The notes below the pieces were generated by a model that did no database searches, was not told the DNA's origin, and saw nothing but the letters and a program-made list of their open reading frames with translations. Positions 1 to 11,746 of a DNA stretch of 64,000 bases are shown piece by piece (positions within the stretch are counted from its first letter, which is position 1; each line of letters opens with the position of its first letter). The stretch is from positions 23,059,515 through 23,123,514 of the forward strand of contig OY997591.1 in assembly GCA_963921825.1 (NCBI GenBank), in the 5' to 3' direction. The position numbers and the translations under genes were made by a program. The stretch comes from Erodium maritimum (taxonomy: Eukaryota; Streptophyta; Magnoliopsida; Geraniales; Geraniaceae).

Positions 1-1068
1 CCTCACCGGCAACGATGTGGCCGGAGCCGCGCCGTCACCGGTGAGGGAAGAGGAAGTTCGACGCTAGGGTTTCAAGGGGCACGGGTTTCAAGTCAGATTC
101 TCGTATCATTCAACCAATTGACCGTTGAGTCGCAGGGTTAAATTAAACTTTTTTGTTACAAAAAAAAAATCCTCAAGCACCATCATCAAATCAGTTGCAG
201 GAAGATGCTACTTTCCCATCTGCCTTAGCACCATCTAAGGAATTAAATATGGTATTAACAAGAGGAAAATCACCCCTCAACAACTACAATCATTTTCTTT
301 TTTAGTTAAAATGATAAATAGTTTCTACTTTTTTAGTGACATTAATCAAATGGAGTGTCCTGCACAAATCCAATCATAAATGTCCGCAGATTCTGTCACT
401 TGTTATTAAGGACATTATTGTCTTAATGGAACAATCACTATGGTGATAAAATCAGCAGTTGGTTGAGCATTAGGTCTTAGCTTAGAAGGGAACAGCAGTT
501 TTGCTTCTTCTCAAAGTACACAATTTTTCGTTTAGATTTAGAAGTAGAACGGATACTTGTGGTGCCAAATCTAAATGAGAAACGTTTTGGGAGACAAAAT
601 TGATACTTTAGACACAATTTCCAAACGCTGTTCAATCGTCTGAAGGTATCCAACACTAGATTGATGAAGAATAAAGAGCATTCTTCTCTAGGAAATGGGG
701 AAGTATACAGTCTTTCCATTGAACAAAGAAACAAGTATAGTGTGCATGTCATGTGTAGCCTTGGAGAAGCACTGGTTACATTACAATCATAGATATATGA
801 CAAAGCACCCAACTGTCCGGGTATTGACTTTTCTTACATAATAACACCATATGAGCTCATAAATCTCTCCCATTCCTCAACCCACCACCAGGGAAAGCTC
901 TTCTTTCTCCTTTTTAGGCATATATGTACTTATCAGCAGGGATAATCTAGGAGATTAGACAAACCTGCAATGAACAATCTTCTTTGTGTTCTTCACCCTC
1001 AACTCCAGTAGTATTTTGGTCTAAACCATTTCTGCACTTGCTTGACATCCATTGTCACGGTCACTCTA
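1..1068. other. 3' flank of the ITN1-like gene, no gene seen
   Basis: No reading frame here resembles a known protein or continues the neighbouring gene. The first bases hold a small inverted repeat, CCTCACCGG at 1-9 and CCGGTGAGG at 38-46. The part nearest 1068 probably includes the 3' untranslated region of the minus-strand gene, but I could not fix a polyadenylation site. Confidence 0.5.
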
Positions 1069-4000
1069 TCAGATAGCAAATATCGGATCAACCTCTGAAT
1101 TGCAGTCTGACTGATGCCATGAGTTTGATCCGCTCCTTCTTGCACTGTTGCTTTTTTTCCTTTGCAACCGATTCCTTTTTGACTTCACCACAAAATAAGT
1201 CATGGTGCCTAGAACCCCACCCATTATCACTCCCCCCACTACTGTGACCAATATCGCGGCCCATTGATATCGCCTGCCAACCACTATGTAAGAGGAGGCC
1301 ATGAATGCCACTGAAGTGCAGACAGAAGCCAGCCACATCAACTTGTTTATCACTTCCACAACCCGCTTCTCTGCCTTTGTTTCTCCCCTAACCAATGTAA
1401 TTTGAACTACCACAACAGCCAAAGACGTGAAAAGAGCAATGGCATTGAAGATGAAGAAGATTTTAAACGACGGGCGGGCCACCACCACTGCCATCCCATG
1501 ATCATCGTCCCCACCTGGTACTGTGAAGATAGCTGCAAAGGCTACCGTGGCAAATAGCACCGCCACAACTGTGACAGAGTTAGTGGCGTTGTTAATCCCT
1601 TCCCGGTGTAGTTTCCTCAGTTCTTTAGATATGTTGTGAACGTTTTTGTTGGTTTTCTTGGTTTGTTGAAGCTGGATGTGAACATCATTCTTGATCTGAG
1701 TCACGGTTTTCCTCAATTCATCCCTTGGTTGATTCAGCTCATTGGCTTTGAGAGCACCACGGCAAGCAAGGCATTCCTTTATTTCTGAGGTTTCTTCTGA
1801 GAGAGGAAGGTCTTCCGCTATGTCAAGAGCTGTTTTGTGATCTCTGGTCAATGCATTGACATTGGTGTCGGGGAGGACTAACAACTCTTTCACTATCTGC
1901 AAGGAAGAACAAAAAAAGCTCAGATACAAGATGGCATGAATTCAGATAAATGTTGTACTTAGACTCTGAGCAACATGTAAAACTAGAAAGACAACCAAAC
2001 TATCAAATCAGAATGTTGTGTAAGCTAGGGGAAAGAGCCTAATATGCACTCATTACCCATGTAGCAGCAAGAGAACAAAACTGCCACCCACATGCAATAA
2101 CATACCAGATTCAGATTGTGGACAAAGCTCTTAATGTCTAAACCAACTCACACTTTGGGAAACTACGTAATTATTCAAATATAAGAACTGTTACCTCAGA
2201 CCCAAAAAAGGAAAAGGACAGTTAATATAATTATATATTGACGCTAGGAAGACCTGACACACAATGAGGAACTAAGAATGTTTTAGGTACAGTATGATTT
2301 TTTTTGGAAAACATTACTCGTGAATGGTCATGAGCACATATCATTTTCTTAATAAGTTGTGGTCACATCCACATCTTATAAGAGTTTTGTTTTCAGTTAT
2401 CCAGCAGTGATGTCACTTTGATCTTTTTGTAGGAATGGACAGATCAAACTGGTACGTAACATTTGTATCAAAATAAACATGATTCATTTTCTTTCTTATA
2501 AGTGTAACCAAAGCAGAGATGCTGCTTCTGTTTAAAAGAAGGACGATAAAAAAATACCTCCACACGTTTTTTCCTTGTGGCTACATGTAATGCTGTGTTA
2601 CCAGCCTTGTCAGGAAGCATGACTATAGCAGCATCAACATCGAGTAGGAGCTTCACCACTTCACAGCTCTGGCCTTTCACAGCCATGTGCAATGCAGTCT
2701 GTCCTTTTCTGTCTTTCCTTCGAGCTAGTTGTGGATCCTTAGTTAACAATGCATTTACAATGTCAACATGCCCCTGCCTTGCAGCTAAATGCAACGCATT
2801 TTTCTCATTGGATTTTGAAGCCTCCAACAAGGTAGAATCCTTTGAAAGCAGTTCGTTCACTACTTCTGTATGCCCTCTTTCAGCTGCAGATATTAGCGGG
2901 GTTGAATTTCTCCCATTAACTGTTCTACTTAGGCCAGGGTCATAATCTAACAGCACTTGAACAATGGCTGCAAGAAAAAGAAAAGGACATTTTTACGATC
3001 CAACTTTTTTTCTTTCTATAAAGCACAATTGAACTGTAAGAATAATACGTAGCCAGTTCCAACTCAAAAAGATAAGTACAGAAGATGTGGAAAATTGACA
3101 ATTAGTTTCTTTTGAAGTGCACATTTCGAGATTTCTATAACTATGAGACACATACTTGAGGACTAAGTAAGGAACATAAGTAATTACATCTGCATTCCAC
3201 ATTTTTTTTAATGAAATGGGTCCAATAAAGTGTTAAAATCTGTTTCATACTTGAAATTTTAATTCAATCCATATGACTAATGAACTCTCCAAACTCAAAA
3301 GTTTCAAACTTCAATACAACACATGCTAAAATTGGAATAAGTCTAACTTTGGGATTCAATTCCATATAATTCTTAACAAAAGGGTGTCAAGATCATCTAT
3401 GGATGGAGCCAATATTGTAAACAAGAAGCACGGCAATACTCGGCTTCCTAACAGTTTGGGTAAAGGGAGGCTGCCAAGTTTGGGGAGTAGTTTAACCTCC
3501 GCCTTAAAACCAGCTCAATCAACCCTGGTAGATACTTCTGATGCTACAATTCAAGCTCTGAAGATCCACAAAGAAGCTTAATTTTCATCTCATTATTCTT
3601 AACTAGGCAAGTGACGGTGTAAGATAAATTAGTGCAAAAACAAAAAATGGACAGCAGGATCTGTACCATGGTGTCCCTGAGTGGCAGCTATATGCAAAGC
3701 ATCGAATCCTAAATGGTTCTTCTTGAGAACACTGTCCTTATCGGAATACTTCAACAGCTCCTTCAAAATTTCCAAATGTCCTTTCTCGGCCGCCGTGAAC
3801 AGTGCGGTCTGTCCCAGCTCATTCAGTTCGTTCACAACCGATGCCCGAATCTCCGCAACCTCTGCATCGAACTCAGCTCCGCTCAGCGTCCCCGTCATCT
3901 GCGAATCGATGTCGTCAAGTATCTGCTTCACGGCCGCCAGATCGCCGCGCTGCGCCGCCAGGTGGAGCTCAGTGTCGTTGTGCCGGCCCGTCACCTGCTT

Positions 4001-4264
4001 CACGTACTTCTTCTTCCCGGCCTGATCGATCCGCTTCCCGGAGTTGGACAGCACCAGAGCCGGAGCCGAGGCCGTGGCAGACGGCGATGGAGACGGAGAC
4101 GGAGGAGTCTCCGTGTGCGGATTCGGAGTCACCACAAGTCCCTTCTCCATATCTCTCTCAGCTACAGCAGGTTACCAAAATGAAAATTAAATAGCTAAAT
4201 TGAAGAGGAAATGAAACAGTGTTCGTAGGAAGAGAGAAGCACCTTGTTGGATTGAGGAAGCCAT
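1069..4264 (-). CDS. ITN1: ITN1-like ankyrin-repeat membrane protein (PGG domain), four exons
   Basis: Exons on the minus strand are 4264-4243, 4161-3667, 2967-2558 and 1896-1069, joined by GT-AG introns with phases that fit; the product is about 584 residues, close to Arabidopsis ITN1 (about 590). The N-terminus is proline/serine-rich, followed by GKRIDQAGKKKYVKQVTG, a stretch typical of ITN1. Then come about eight ankyrin repeats (for example NDTELHLAAQRGDL, GQTALFTAAEKGHL, EKNALHLAARQGHV). The last exon holds the PGG domain (FTVPGG) and four hydrophobic segments, so the C-terminal half is membrane-bound. The first exon is only 22 nt (MASSIQQ plus one base). It is inferred from a clean donor at 4242-4241, an acceptor at 4163-4162 and frame continuity; without it the protein could start at the ATG at 4150. 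Arabidopsis ITN1 is known from salt tolerance and ABA/ROS signalling; that role is assumed here by homology. No damage is visible, so it looks functional. Confidence 0.93.
1897..2557 (-). other. Intron 3 of the ITN1-like gene
   Basis: Donor GTGGAG|GTATTT at 2558/2557 and acceptor TTGCAG|ATAGTG at 1897/1896 on the minus strand. The join reads RKKRVEIVKELLVLPD, an unbroken ankyrin helix pair. The rest is AT-rich with no other feature seen. Confidence 0.9.
2968..3666 (-). other. Intron 2 of the ITN1-like gene
   Basis: On the minus strand the donor is CATG|GTACAG at 3667/3666 and the acceptor is TTGCAG|CCATTG at 2968/2967. Joining them gives the continuous ankyrin repeat HHAIVQVLLDYDPG. The intron carries a plus-strand open frame at 3384-3581, listed separately. 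Confidence 0.9.
3384..3581 (+). other. Unidentified 65-codon open frame inside ITN1-like intron 2
   Basis: The frame lies antisense to the host gene, inside its second intron. The translation is soluble and rich in S, L and K (it includes LPNSLGKGRLPSLGSSL) and reads like a fragment of a real protein, but I do not recognise the family. There is no clear promoter or splice context. It could be a captured gene fragment or chance. Confidence 0.2.
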
Positions 4265-5061
4265 TGTTGGAGCTGAGAGCAAACCCTATGAGAAAAAGGA
4301 TAAGAAGACAAGAAAGAGGAAAGTGCAGCGAAAGGCACTGTGTTGTGTATCATCATCCTGTTGGCTCAGTATACGATTTTCAGATATTCCTTTTCTTTTC
4401 CCGGAATATTTGTTGTTTTGGTTTCCACGTCAGCAAATTCTTCCTGTTATTACTTAGTGCATGTACATAGTAGCATTAGGGGTTCGGGATCAGGGCAATA
4501 CTGTAAAAATCTCCGCTTGGAGGAGCTTAGGCCCCGCCTAAGCACTGAAATGGACTATGCCGATTCGGTTTATCCTCCTATGGTGCTCTAAGTTGTTTAG
4601 GCAGAATATGATCGATTAATCTCCGATTCAACCGATTAATCACCGTCTGTGCGATTAATTGAGCGGGTCGGTCATGCGTCGTGTCGGATTCGTAGTTAAA
4701 AAAATAGTTTCTAACTATCTACAAACGAAGTGAAACCATAAAATTATGCTAGTTGATTTGGTATAGCACACTTTATTCAAGTGTTACATCCCGAGTTTTA
4801 TTCACAATATTATTTTTTTGTTTAGTACTTTCAAAACATAAAAAGTGCACAAATCTCTATTAATTGAGTTGATAGAGTCATGGTTATTGATATTCTTTTA
4901 AGAATTGTATGATACTTTTAATTTAGTAGAATATTTCTGTTTTTTAATATATTTAATGTTAAATATTTTTAATACTTGTATTTATTATAATATAAAATTT
5001 GATAATATATATTAAAAAAATAATAAAATAATAATCCGATTAATCTCCACCTAGCGCCAAG
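4265..5061. other. Upstream region of ITN1-like gene and AT-rich repeat remnant
   Basis: 4265-4480 should contain the promoter and 5' leader of the minus-strand gene; no core element is certain. From about 4500 the sequence changes: a perfect hairpin (CTTAGGC / GCCTAAG) at 4526-4542, three copies of CGATTAAT(C/T) between 4610 and 4660, a strongly AT-rich stretch at 4780-5030, and another CGATTAATCTCC at 5037-5050. The pattern suggests a non-autonomous mobile element, but I could not fix termini or a target duplication. Confidence 0.4.
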
Positions 5062-6535
5062 GACCCTGTAAAGACCTGATAAATTAATAGTTTAATTTAC
5101 GGTTTTAAAGCAACGGGGTTGGAAAACAGATCGAAAAGTTGGAACGAGGGCGAAACAAAAAGGAAAAAAAAAAAGAAATTCAAAAAAAAAAGAAAAGGGG
5201 TAAGGGAAATGGACTAGGTCAGACCAGACCCCAAGTTTTGGGTCGGAGCAGACCGACCCACGCTCAACGCGCAAGCCCAACCAGGCCCATCTCGCCCGAG
5301 CCCACGTCTCTCTTCCTAACCCTAGCGCGTCCCTTCAGCTTCAGAACCAAGCACGACAACCGAGACGAGTCGTCTTCTTCGCGTCTCTCTCTCTCTCGAA
5401 ACCCATCGTCGTCGCCACCCTCTTGAACCAGCCGCCGGAGCTCTCCTTGTCCTCGCACGACCCTTCCCTTCCACCACGACCCACCGTCATCACCCCCTCG
5501 CCAGAAAACCTCCCTTTCTACCGTCCTTCTCCTCGATTCGAAACAAATCAGCATCGTCGTACCACCGAACTCCACCGCGCCTTCTACGAGCCAGATCCGG
5601 TACCGGTGAGCTTCTTACGACCTCAATCCGTCCTCTACATCTCTCCTTCTCCGAGTTTCGAGCAAGAACAAGCTCGTTTGGGGCCGAGCTTGGCCGGGGG
5701 AGCTCGCCGAAGCTCTTTGCTCCAGATTTGAGATCTACATCGCCGGCGACGCTCTCACAGGCCAGATCTGGACGGGGAAGCCCAAGTTTCGCATCAACAA
5801 CCTCTCCCCGCTCCTCTCCGTGCCATGACGCCACCGCCACCATCAAGAAACCCTCCTTGCTCGCCTGACACCACCGTTGCCGTCGCCGAAGAACGGGACC
5901 CCAAACCCTAACTTCGAGTTCCTGAACCTCGTGGTTTTGGGCCTTGGGCCGAGACGAATATGGGCTTGGAGACGGGCCTTGGGCCCAGGCCAGGTCTCAG
6001 GCCAGGCCAGGACCGGTTTTGGACTCGGGCCCGGACATAGGTCGGAGCCGGGTCTGGATCGGGTCTGGGGCCGGGTCCGGGTCAGGGTTCTGGACCGGGT
6101 TGATTGCTGATTGTGTGGATTTGTGTTGTGCTGTCTAAACGGTTAATAAACAATAAACCTGAAAATGAGTAGAATTGACTTGAGGACGCATGATTGGTGA
6201 TTTGAGTGCTATTTTCCCTGTTTTATCTGATATGCTGGATTGGGGATGTTGGGGGACGAATACCGGTTAAGCCGGTGGGGTTACCACGTGGAGTTTGGTG
6301 TCGGTAAGTGATGGTAAGTGCAGAACGTTTGTGAGTGTAATTAAGGGTCAAAGCCTAGTATATTCGGTGTATCATGTTGTTGCTATGTGTGGGCAAGTGT
6401 GCCGTGTTTGTTATGATGTTGGTTGTGGTATGGTCAGGTGAGTGATAGACTGACATGATTGTGATTGTGGTTGTGGTATCGTGGTTACTTGCGAGTGTGA
6501 TTGTGACTGTTGGTTGAATTTGTGCCCGAGAGTGT

Positions 6536-6830
6536 GTTGTACCTTCCGATGCGCAGCCGGTAAAGTATGAGAGATGTACTTCCGTCAGGTGTGTCGTACC
6601 TTCCGGCGCGCAGTCGGTGAAGTGTGACGTGTGTTGTGTTGTGGTTACATGAGAAAGGTGGTTTCCCTACCTTCCGACTGAGAGTCGGTAAAACGATGTG
6701 TCCCGCGAGGAGGTGGTTTCCCTACCTTCCGACTAGCACTCTCTAAAATGCTGTATTGTGTGCCGCGAGGTTCCAAGCCGCGAAGAGGCGATTTCCCTAC
6801 CTTCCGTCGATCGGTAAAACGATGTGTGCC
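6536..6830 (+). repeat. Hairpin-forming tandem repeats in the 5' LTR of A
   Basis: Five or so copies of a unit built on CCTTCCGAC...GTCGGTAAA, spaced about 50-60 bp. The core can fold, as in CCGACT-GAG-AGTCGG near 6677-6691. A diverged copy keeps pairing with different bases (CCGGC / GTCGG near 6602-6615, one G-U pair), whereas the copy near 6730 has lost one arm. The same array is in the 3' LTR at about 13690-13985. Confidence 0.75.
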
Positions 6831-7044
6831 GCGATGGGGTCGACCGCCCCTCCTGCCTTTGTGTTAGGGGAAAGTTGCGTACGGCTATGCCGGGCCGAGC
6901 GGGTTGCTCCCGAGACCGTGCTTTGGTTACGAGTTGTGTGGTTATAGATGTTTTGGACTGAACGAGTGTTGCTGCGTCTGTGACATTAAGGGTTTCCGTG
7001 TTATTTGTTGTCTTATTCCGATGCTACGAGTTCCGGAGAGACTC

Positions 7045-7205
7045 GTTTCACCCGAATGATATGTGTCCCTTCGGGGATGTTTCCGGGAGGATATCTCGTT
7101 TCACCCTGATGATTTGTGTCCCTTTGGAGACATTTCCGGGAATCCCGATGATATGTGTTCCTTGTGGGAACGTTTCCGGGAGTCCCGATGATATGTGTCC
7201 TATCG
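7045..7205 (+). repeat. Tandem repeat with CCCGATGATATGTGTCC core
   Basis: Four imperfect units of about 40-52 bp, each with (C)CCGATGATATGTGTCC followed by TTTCCGGGA. A single related unit survives after element B in the 3' LTR (17827-17875), and a diverged one occurs in the solo LTR near 29480-29540, so the motif predates these subfamilies. Confidence 0.7.
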
Positions 7206-7817
7206 TGACCGAGGGGTATTTCGGTACGAAGTATTGGTTTGCGTGTGGTTCGGAGTCTTGTGGCTTAAATCATCTATATTTCCGTACTTATGTGTCTTAC
7301 TTGGGTTGTCCCCTTCGTTGTGTGTCTGATTTGATGGTTGGTGATTTAGTTAAAGTTGGTATGGTTAGACTGTGAGCGTCAGGTTTAAAAAGAGTTTTGT
7401 CTTTAAAATGGCTTAAGTGTCGTATCGTTATATCAAACTTTTATTGTAATTTCATATGTGGAAAAGGCCTTCTGATAAATCCAAAGTGAGGCAGTTTTTA
7501 TGGTTTTCCCTACTGAGCGTCAAGATCACCCCCTTACTGTGTTTTCTACTGGTATTAGCTTTGACTTGGAGTAGAGGACATCGCAGAGCTTGGGGCTAGC
7601 GAGGGTCTGGGTGTATCTTTGTTTTATGTTTCGTAGGGACGTACTGTCTTATTTCTGAACTTATGTATTTGACTGAGCGTAGAACTCAGAGTTTCGAATT
7701 TATGTCGAATTATTTTATTTATCTTATCAGTTATTTCTTGTTTTAAATTGTTATGATTCAAATCTCTCTAAGTCACGTCTCGGGTCCGGTCAATGCCGGA
7801 TTTGGGGCGTGACAATT

Positions 7818-7836
7818 TAGTATCAGAGCCTGGTTG
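7818..7836 (+). other. Primer binding site of A (initiator-Met tRNA type)
   Basis: TATCAGAGCCTGGTT lies four bases after the LTR end. It matches the 3' end complement of plant initiator-Met tRNA apart from small changes. This fixes the 5' LTR end and the plus orientation. Confidence 0.85.
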
Positions 7837-10260
7837 CAATTTGAAATGATTTTTAAAACCTCGGACCGTACGTCAATTAGGTGGGTAGAGTTAGGTGGTT
7901 CAAGTCGTAGTGCTCAGTGACGCGTGTCGGAAATATCTTGTGCGTAGAGTCGAAACGACGAGAGCCTCGTTTGTTAAAGTATGTTGTTTAAGTTTTACCT
8001 TACTTTATTTGTACCTCTTTCTCTGTTGGCTGTACACCTTAGTGGATCCATGATGCCGATCGGTTGAGATCGAGGTTGGTTAACGAGCAAGGCTCGGGCT
8101 GGTTATGACGCGTTGGTTGTTTAAGTGATATGTGGGTTGCCGCCTTGGTTGGCCGTTGTTTGATTGGTGAAACGTTCGGCCTAAGTGCCGTGGATGTTTG
8201 GGTGGACTTGTGTGGTTTGTGGTTATTATCTGAGTTGAACTGTTTTCCCAAGTTTGGACTTAGCCGGGCGGTAATAGTGAGATTACCGAGACCCGAGGTG
8301 TAAGATGAGATAATTGGTCGAGTGCTAAATTTGTATTGGGTGCTACGTGCAGTTGGTAATAGGGTGTCCCGCCTAAGCGGTTGGTTAATGTAATTCACAA
8401 ACGGGTCATTAGGAGTTGTCGGAAGTTGGTTGTTGTTGGTTGAATAATGATTTGCCGGTTTGCTGTGCTTAATGTTTTGTGGACTGCTTACTAATGCGTT
8501 CGATGTGTGTTGGTTAATTGTGAACCGTCAGTCCCGTGTGCGCGGTTAGTTGACCAAGTTTTCAAATGGAACATGCCGAAATTTTATGGAAAATTGGAAT
8601 GTATGTCCTATTATGATTTGACTGCAGCAAATCATGATAGTGGGGATACCAGTTGGTTACAACGTAGTTTGGGGACGCCTGAACCGAGTTGTAACGAGAT
8701 GATATCCACATGTATTATTTTGCTACGAGGATACGTTTTTACAACCTGTGTTAATGAGTACGGTTGAGACTGTCAGTTTTCGTGCTGCTTGTGATTTTGT
8801 GGACTGACTGGCTGCGTGTAAGACTGTTATGCTGTGTGTTGTACCGATTGACTATGATTGAATTGTGAGACTTGTGATTTCTTCTGTGCGATGGTGTGGT
8901 AGGTTTTGTGTGACGCACTAGGGTGCGGTGTTTGTACTAGTACTACTATTACTACTGTTTTGAGTTAACTGAAGTTTTGCCGAACCGTTTAAGTTGTGCT
9001 GTGCGTGTGCGTGAACGTTAGCGTCTGGAGTGAGTCGCCTTTAAGAGTTGTTGAGAAACTGAGCGTGTGTCGTGCAGAGGATACTCACGCCATGACATCT
9101 CGAGGCAGGAGAGGTAAGCCGTTGGGGCACAGGTGCCCGGAGTACTTCCACTGGGAAGGTTAGGAGGAGCAACACCAACAGGTGCCCGGGCTGCGAAGGG
9201 ACAGAACATCAGAGATGAGGTACGAGGCTGGAGTCACGGCTTGGGCCAGTTGCACCAGTTTTGGTAGCAGTCGAGGCGAACCGATGAAAGAGATTCGAGT
9301 GAGGACCGAGCCCAGAGTTTGGATCGAGTTCTCACCCTGATGACTCGGGTGTAGCTGGAGATAGTGGAGATGACAACAACCGTTGAACGAGGTCGCAGAA
9401 AGACCGCGAGAGTTTGTAAGACTCGACAACGACTGAGCAGTGTTGCGGGACCGCACGAGATTCGAGAACCGAAGGAACGAAGAACCGTAGGGTTCTCCCG
9501 GCCACAGGCCTCGCCTGACGTTTTGAAGCAGACAAATTAAGGAACATCAGTAGTTTACGTTGCGTTCGAACGGAGGCCAGTGCTTTCACACTACCGGCAT
9601 CCGGAACATCGGATACGAGTGTCGAGCGACGGAGGGCCGCAACGGTATTAGTAAACCGACAAACTGGTCGGGGAAGGTGGCCGGGTGGCGAGGAGATCAG
9701 AGTGGCGCAGCGGAAGCGTGGTGGGCCCATAACCCACATGCATCGCACTATTCCACTTTCTTCTGCCATGCTGAGAAGTTTGGGCTTAAGAGTAAAACCT
9801 TGAGGCGACCTTGTGTCTTAACATCCCGGTTACGGGTGAAGTGGTTGACAAGTGCGAACCATACGTTTGAGATTACAGTGGTCGATCGTTCTTGGTGGTC
9901 TTCTTGTGCTGAACTATAATCGTGTGACATGTTGAGACCGGCAAGATACCTATACCGACGAAGGATTCCAGTATGGGATATCTATACCGATGAGGTATTC
10001 TTGGTGAGCTGTGACGATAAGCGTCTTTGGCATGTTATGTTCTGAGTTGGTGTAGTTCGTGTGGTGTGGTATGTTGTGACTCATACCCCGAATGACGGGA
10101 AGATACACGACCGAGGTGTGTGCCGGTCCGGTATGTGTGCTTGAGTTCTGCCCGATGGGTGTGTCCCGGGAAGACCCCTAGACCGGTGATGTTTCTGGTA
10201 CAGTTTGAGCGAGCCGAGCTATGGGAAGCTGGCACTCTGTTCTGTGATACCTTAGGTAGT
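7837..10260 (+). pseudogene. Decayed leader and gag region of A
   Basis: No frame stays open over a useful length. A possible gag start, ATGACATCTCGAGGCAGG, lies near 9091, where a short Arg/Gly-rich start typical of Tekay gag would be expected; after that the frame is full of stops. The first 1.2 kb looks like the usual long untranslated leader. The gag assignment rests on position and composition only. Confidence 0.4.
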
Positions 10261-11729
10261 AGTGATTGTTGTTTTGACTTGGGGTTTTGGATCCGCTTTG
10301 ACTACAATGACTGCCTTGACGTGCAAGGGCGCGGAAATTGTGTGGACTGATGAGTATGAGCACTCCTTTTTCAAGCAGAAGGCTCGTTTGACCGCCCTGT
10401 TCTTAGTAATCTTTTTGGTGTTGAACTTGTCGACTTTCGATGTCATCCTGGGATGGACTGACCCTCAAGACGCGAGGCGTCGATCGATTGTGACCGACGA
10501 CCGATGGAGGTGTGATCGGGCAATACGACTGTCACGTATGGACGAGCAGTAGGTGCGAAGTTTGGATCGATGCATATCAGTTGTCAACTAGTAAAGGCCG
10601 AACGCCAGTGTTCCGCGGGAACTAGTACGACCCCTACGAGAGCACAGTAGAAGCAGGAGCACCGTTTGTTGGAGTTTGGAAATAGTTAGCCGAGTGCGAC
10701 TACCACAACGCTTTCAGGCCAGTAACATTATGGCACCGTACGAAGCATTGTTTGGTAGGTCGGGTCAGCTGCCAAGCAGGGCACAGTTGGGGATTAAAAG
10801 TTGATCATTATGGTCCCGAGTTGTTCGAGAGGCGACTGAAGGATCGCGCGGATTGTGAACGATTAAGAACCGCGCAGAGTCGACGCGGAAGCGCAAGGTC
10901 TCCAAGGCCGGTTGGCCCTTGAAGAAGTGGTCTTTGTAGTGTCTTCCGTTTTGAGGTACTTGGGTGGAGCGACGTGTATTTTGTTTCGATTGGTAGTGTG
11001 AGCGAACGTCAAAGGTAAGCGCGAAATCCCTGATTGGGTAACCTTCAACGATTGACCTTAATGGTATGTCACCGCTTGCGGAGAGTCATCATAGTGAGGG
11101 ATGACGAGTGGGTGTGAGTTCTTCGTTGTGGTCGCGGCGTAACCATGTTTGAAGTCCAACATGGATTATTCGAGTAACGATCGTGGTCCCACGTACGCGC
11201 GGGTTCCTGTGTGCTGTTCCGGTATGATACCTACACCGAAGGGGTATGCCGGTGTAGGACATCTAGGCCGACGGTGGTGCTGAGCACTAGGTGTCGTGTT
11301 GACCCAACGGATTCCAGGAGAATATTTGGAGCGATGTTGTGTGTTCCTTTAGATACGGTCGGTGAGAAGCCGACGGAGTCGGGGACTGCGGTACGGGACG
11401 TGGGCTTAACCTCCTGTTGTTGTTATGCGATGCTTAATTAAGTGAAGTGAGTAGTCGAGGAGAAGTGTCGGTGGTTTAGTTCCGTTTTAAGCGAAATGTG
11501 AGTTTTGTTTCGGGATGACTCATATACCGACGGACGATTCCAGTATAGGATATCTCGACCAAGCCGCGTGTGTCGGTGCGACGTCTCTACCAACGAAGAA
11601 TTTCGGTATCGACTAACTGGTTGTTGTGGGTCCGTGGATTTGGGTGGCAATGGACTGTGAGTTTAATCGGACAATCCCTGAGATAGAGTCAAGTGAGCGC
11701 GTTCGTTTTAAATTTCGGGGACGAAATTC
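10261..11729 (+). pseudogene. Decayed pol scraps of A (reverse transcriptase, integrase)
   Basis: Around 10302-10400 the frame reads MTALTCKGAEIVWTDE, the Tekay segment that joins reverse transcriptase to RNase H (element D has [16 protein letters not shown]). Shortly after, STFDVILGW resembles the protease segment FDVILGMDW, which normally lies far upstream, so the interior is rearranged. At about 10728-10760, MAPYEALFGRS matches the integrase motif MAPFEALYGRP of D. All pieces are short and out of frame. Confidence 0.7.
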
Positions 11730-11746
11730 CTTTAAGGGGGGTAGAC
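11730..11746 (+). other. Polypurine tract of A
   Basis: CCTTTAAGGGGGGTAGAC directly precedes the 3' LTR TGTAAAG. It follows TTCGGGGACGAAATT, the usual 3' end of Tekay-type interiors. This is the expected plus-strand primer site. Confidence 0.8.

Larger units (their letters stand above)
5067..7814 (+). repeat. 5' LTR of retrotransposon A
   Basis: It starts TGTAAAG and ends GGGGCGTGACA. The first 900 bp match 11747 onward almost base for base. It holds a GC-rich stretch of GGGTC/CCGGG words (5930-6110), hairpin repeats (6536-6830) and a second tandem set (7045-7205). Compared with the 3' copy, about 480 bp is missing after CTGGACCGGGTT near 6098-6102, where the two sides share GGGTT, so the loss probably occurred at a short direct repeat. 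Confidence 0.92.

Noticed and set aside
477-812. Minus-strand frame of 111 codons downstream of the ITN1-like gene
   Set aside because: Low-complexity Cys/Phe-rich translation, no family resemblance, and AT-rich noncoding base composition.
3681-4194. Plus-strand frames of 114-156 codons
   Set aside because: They are antisense shadows of ITN1-like exon 2, whose minus-strand reading is a clear ankyrin protein.
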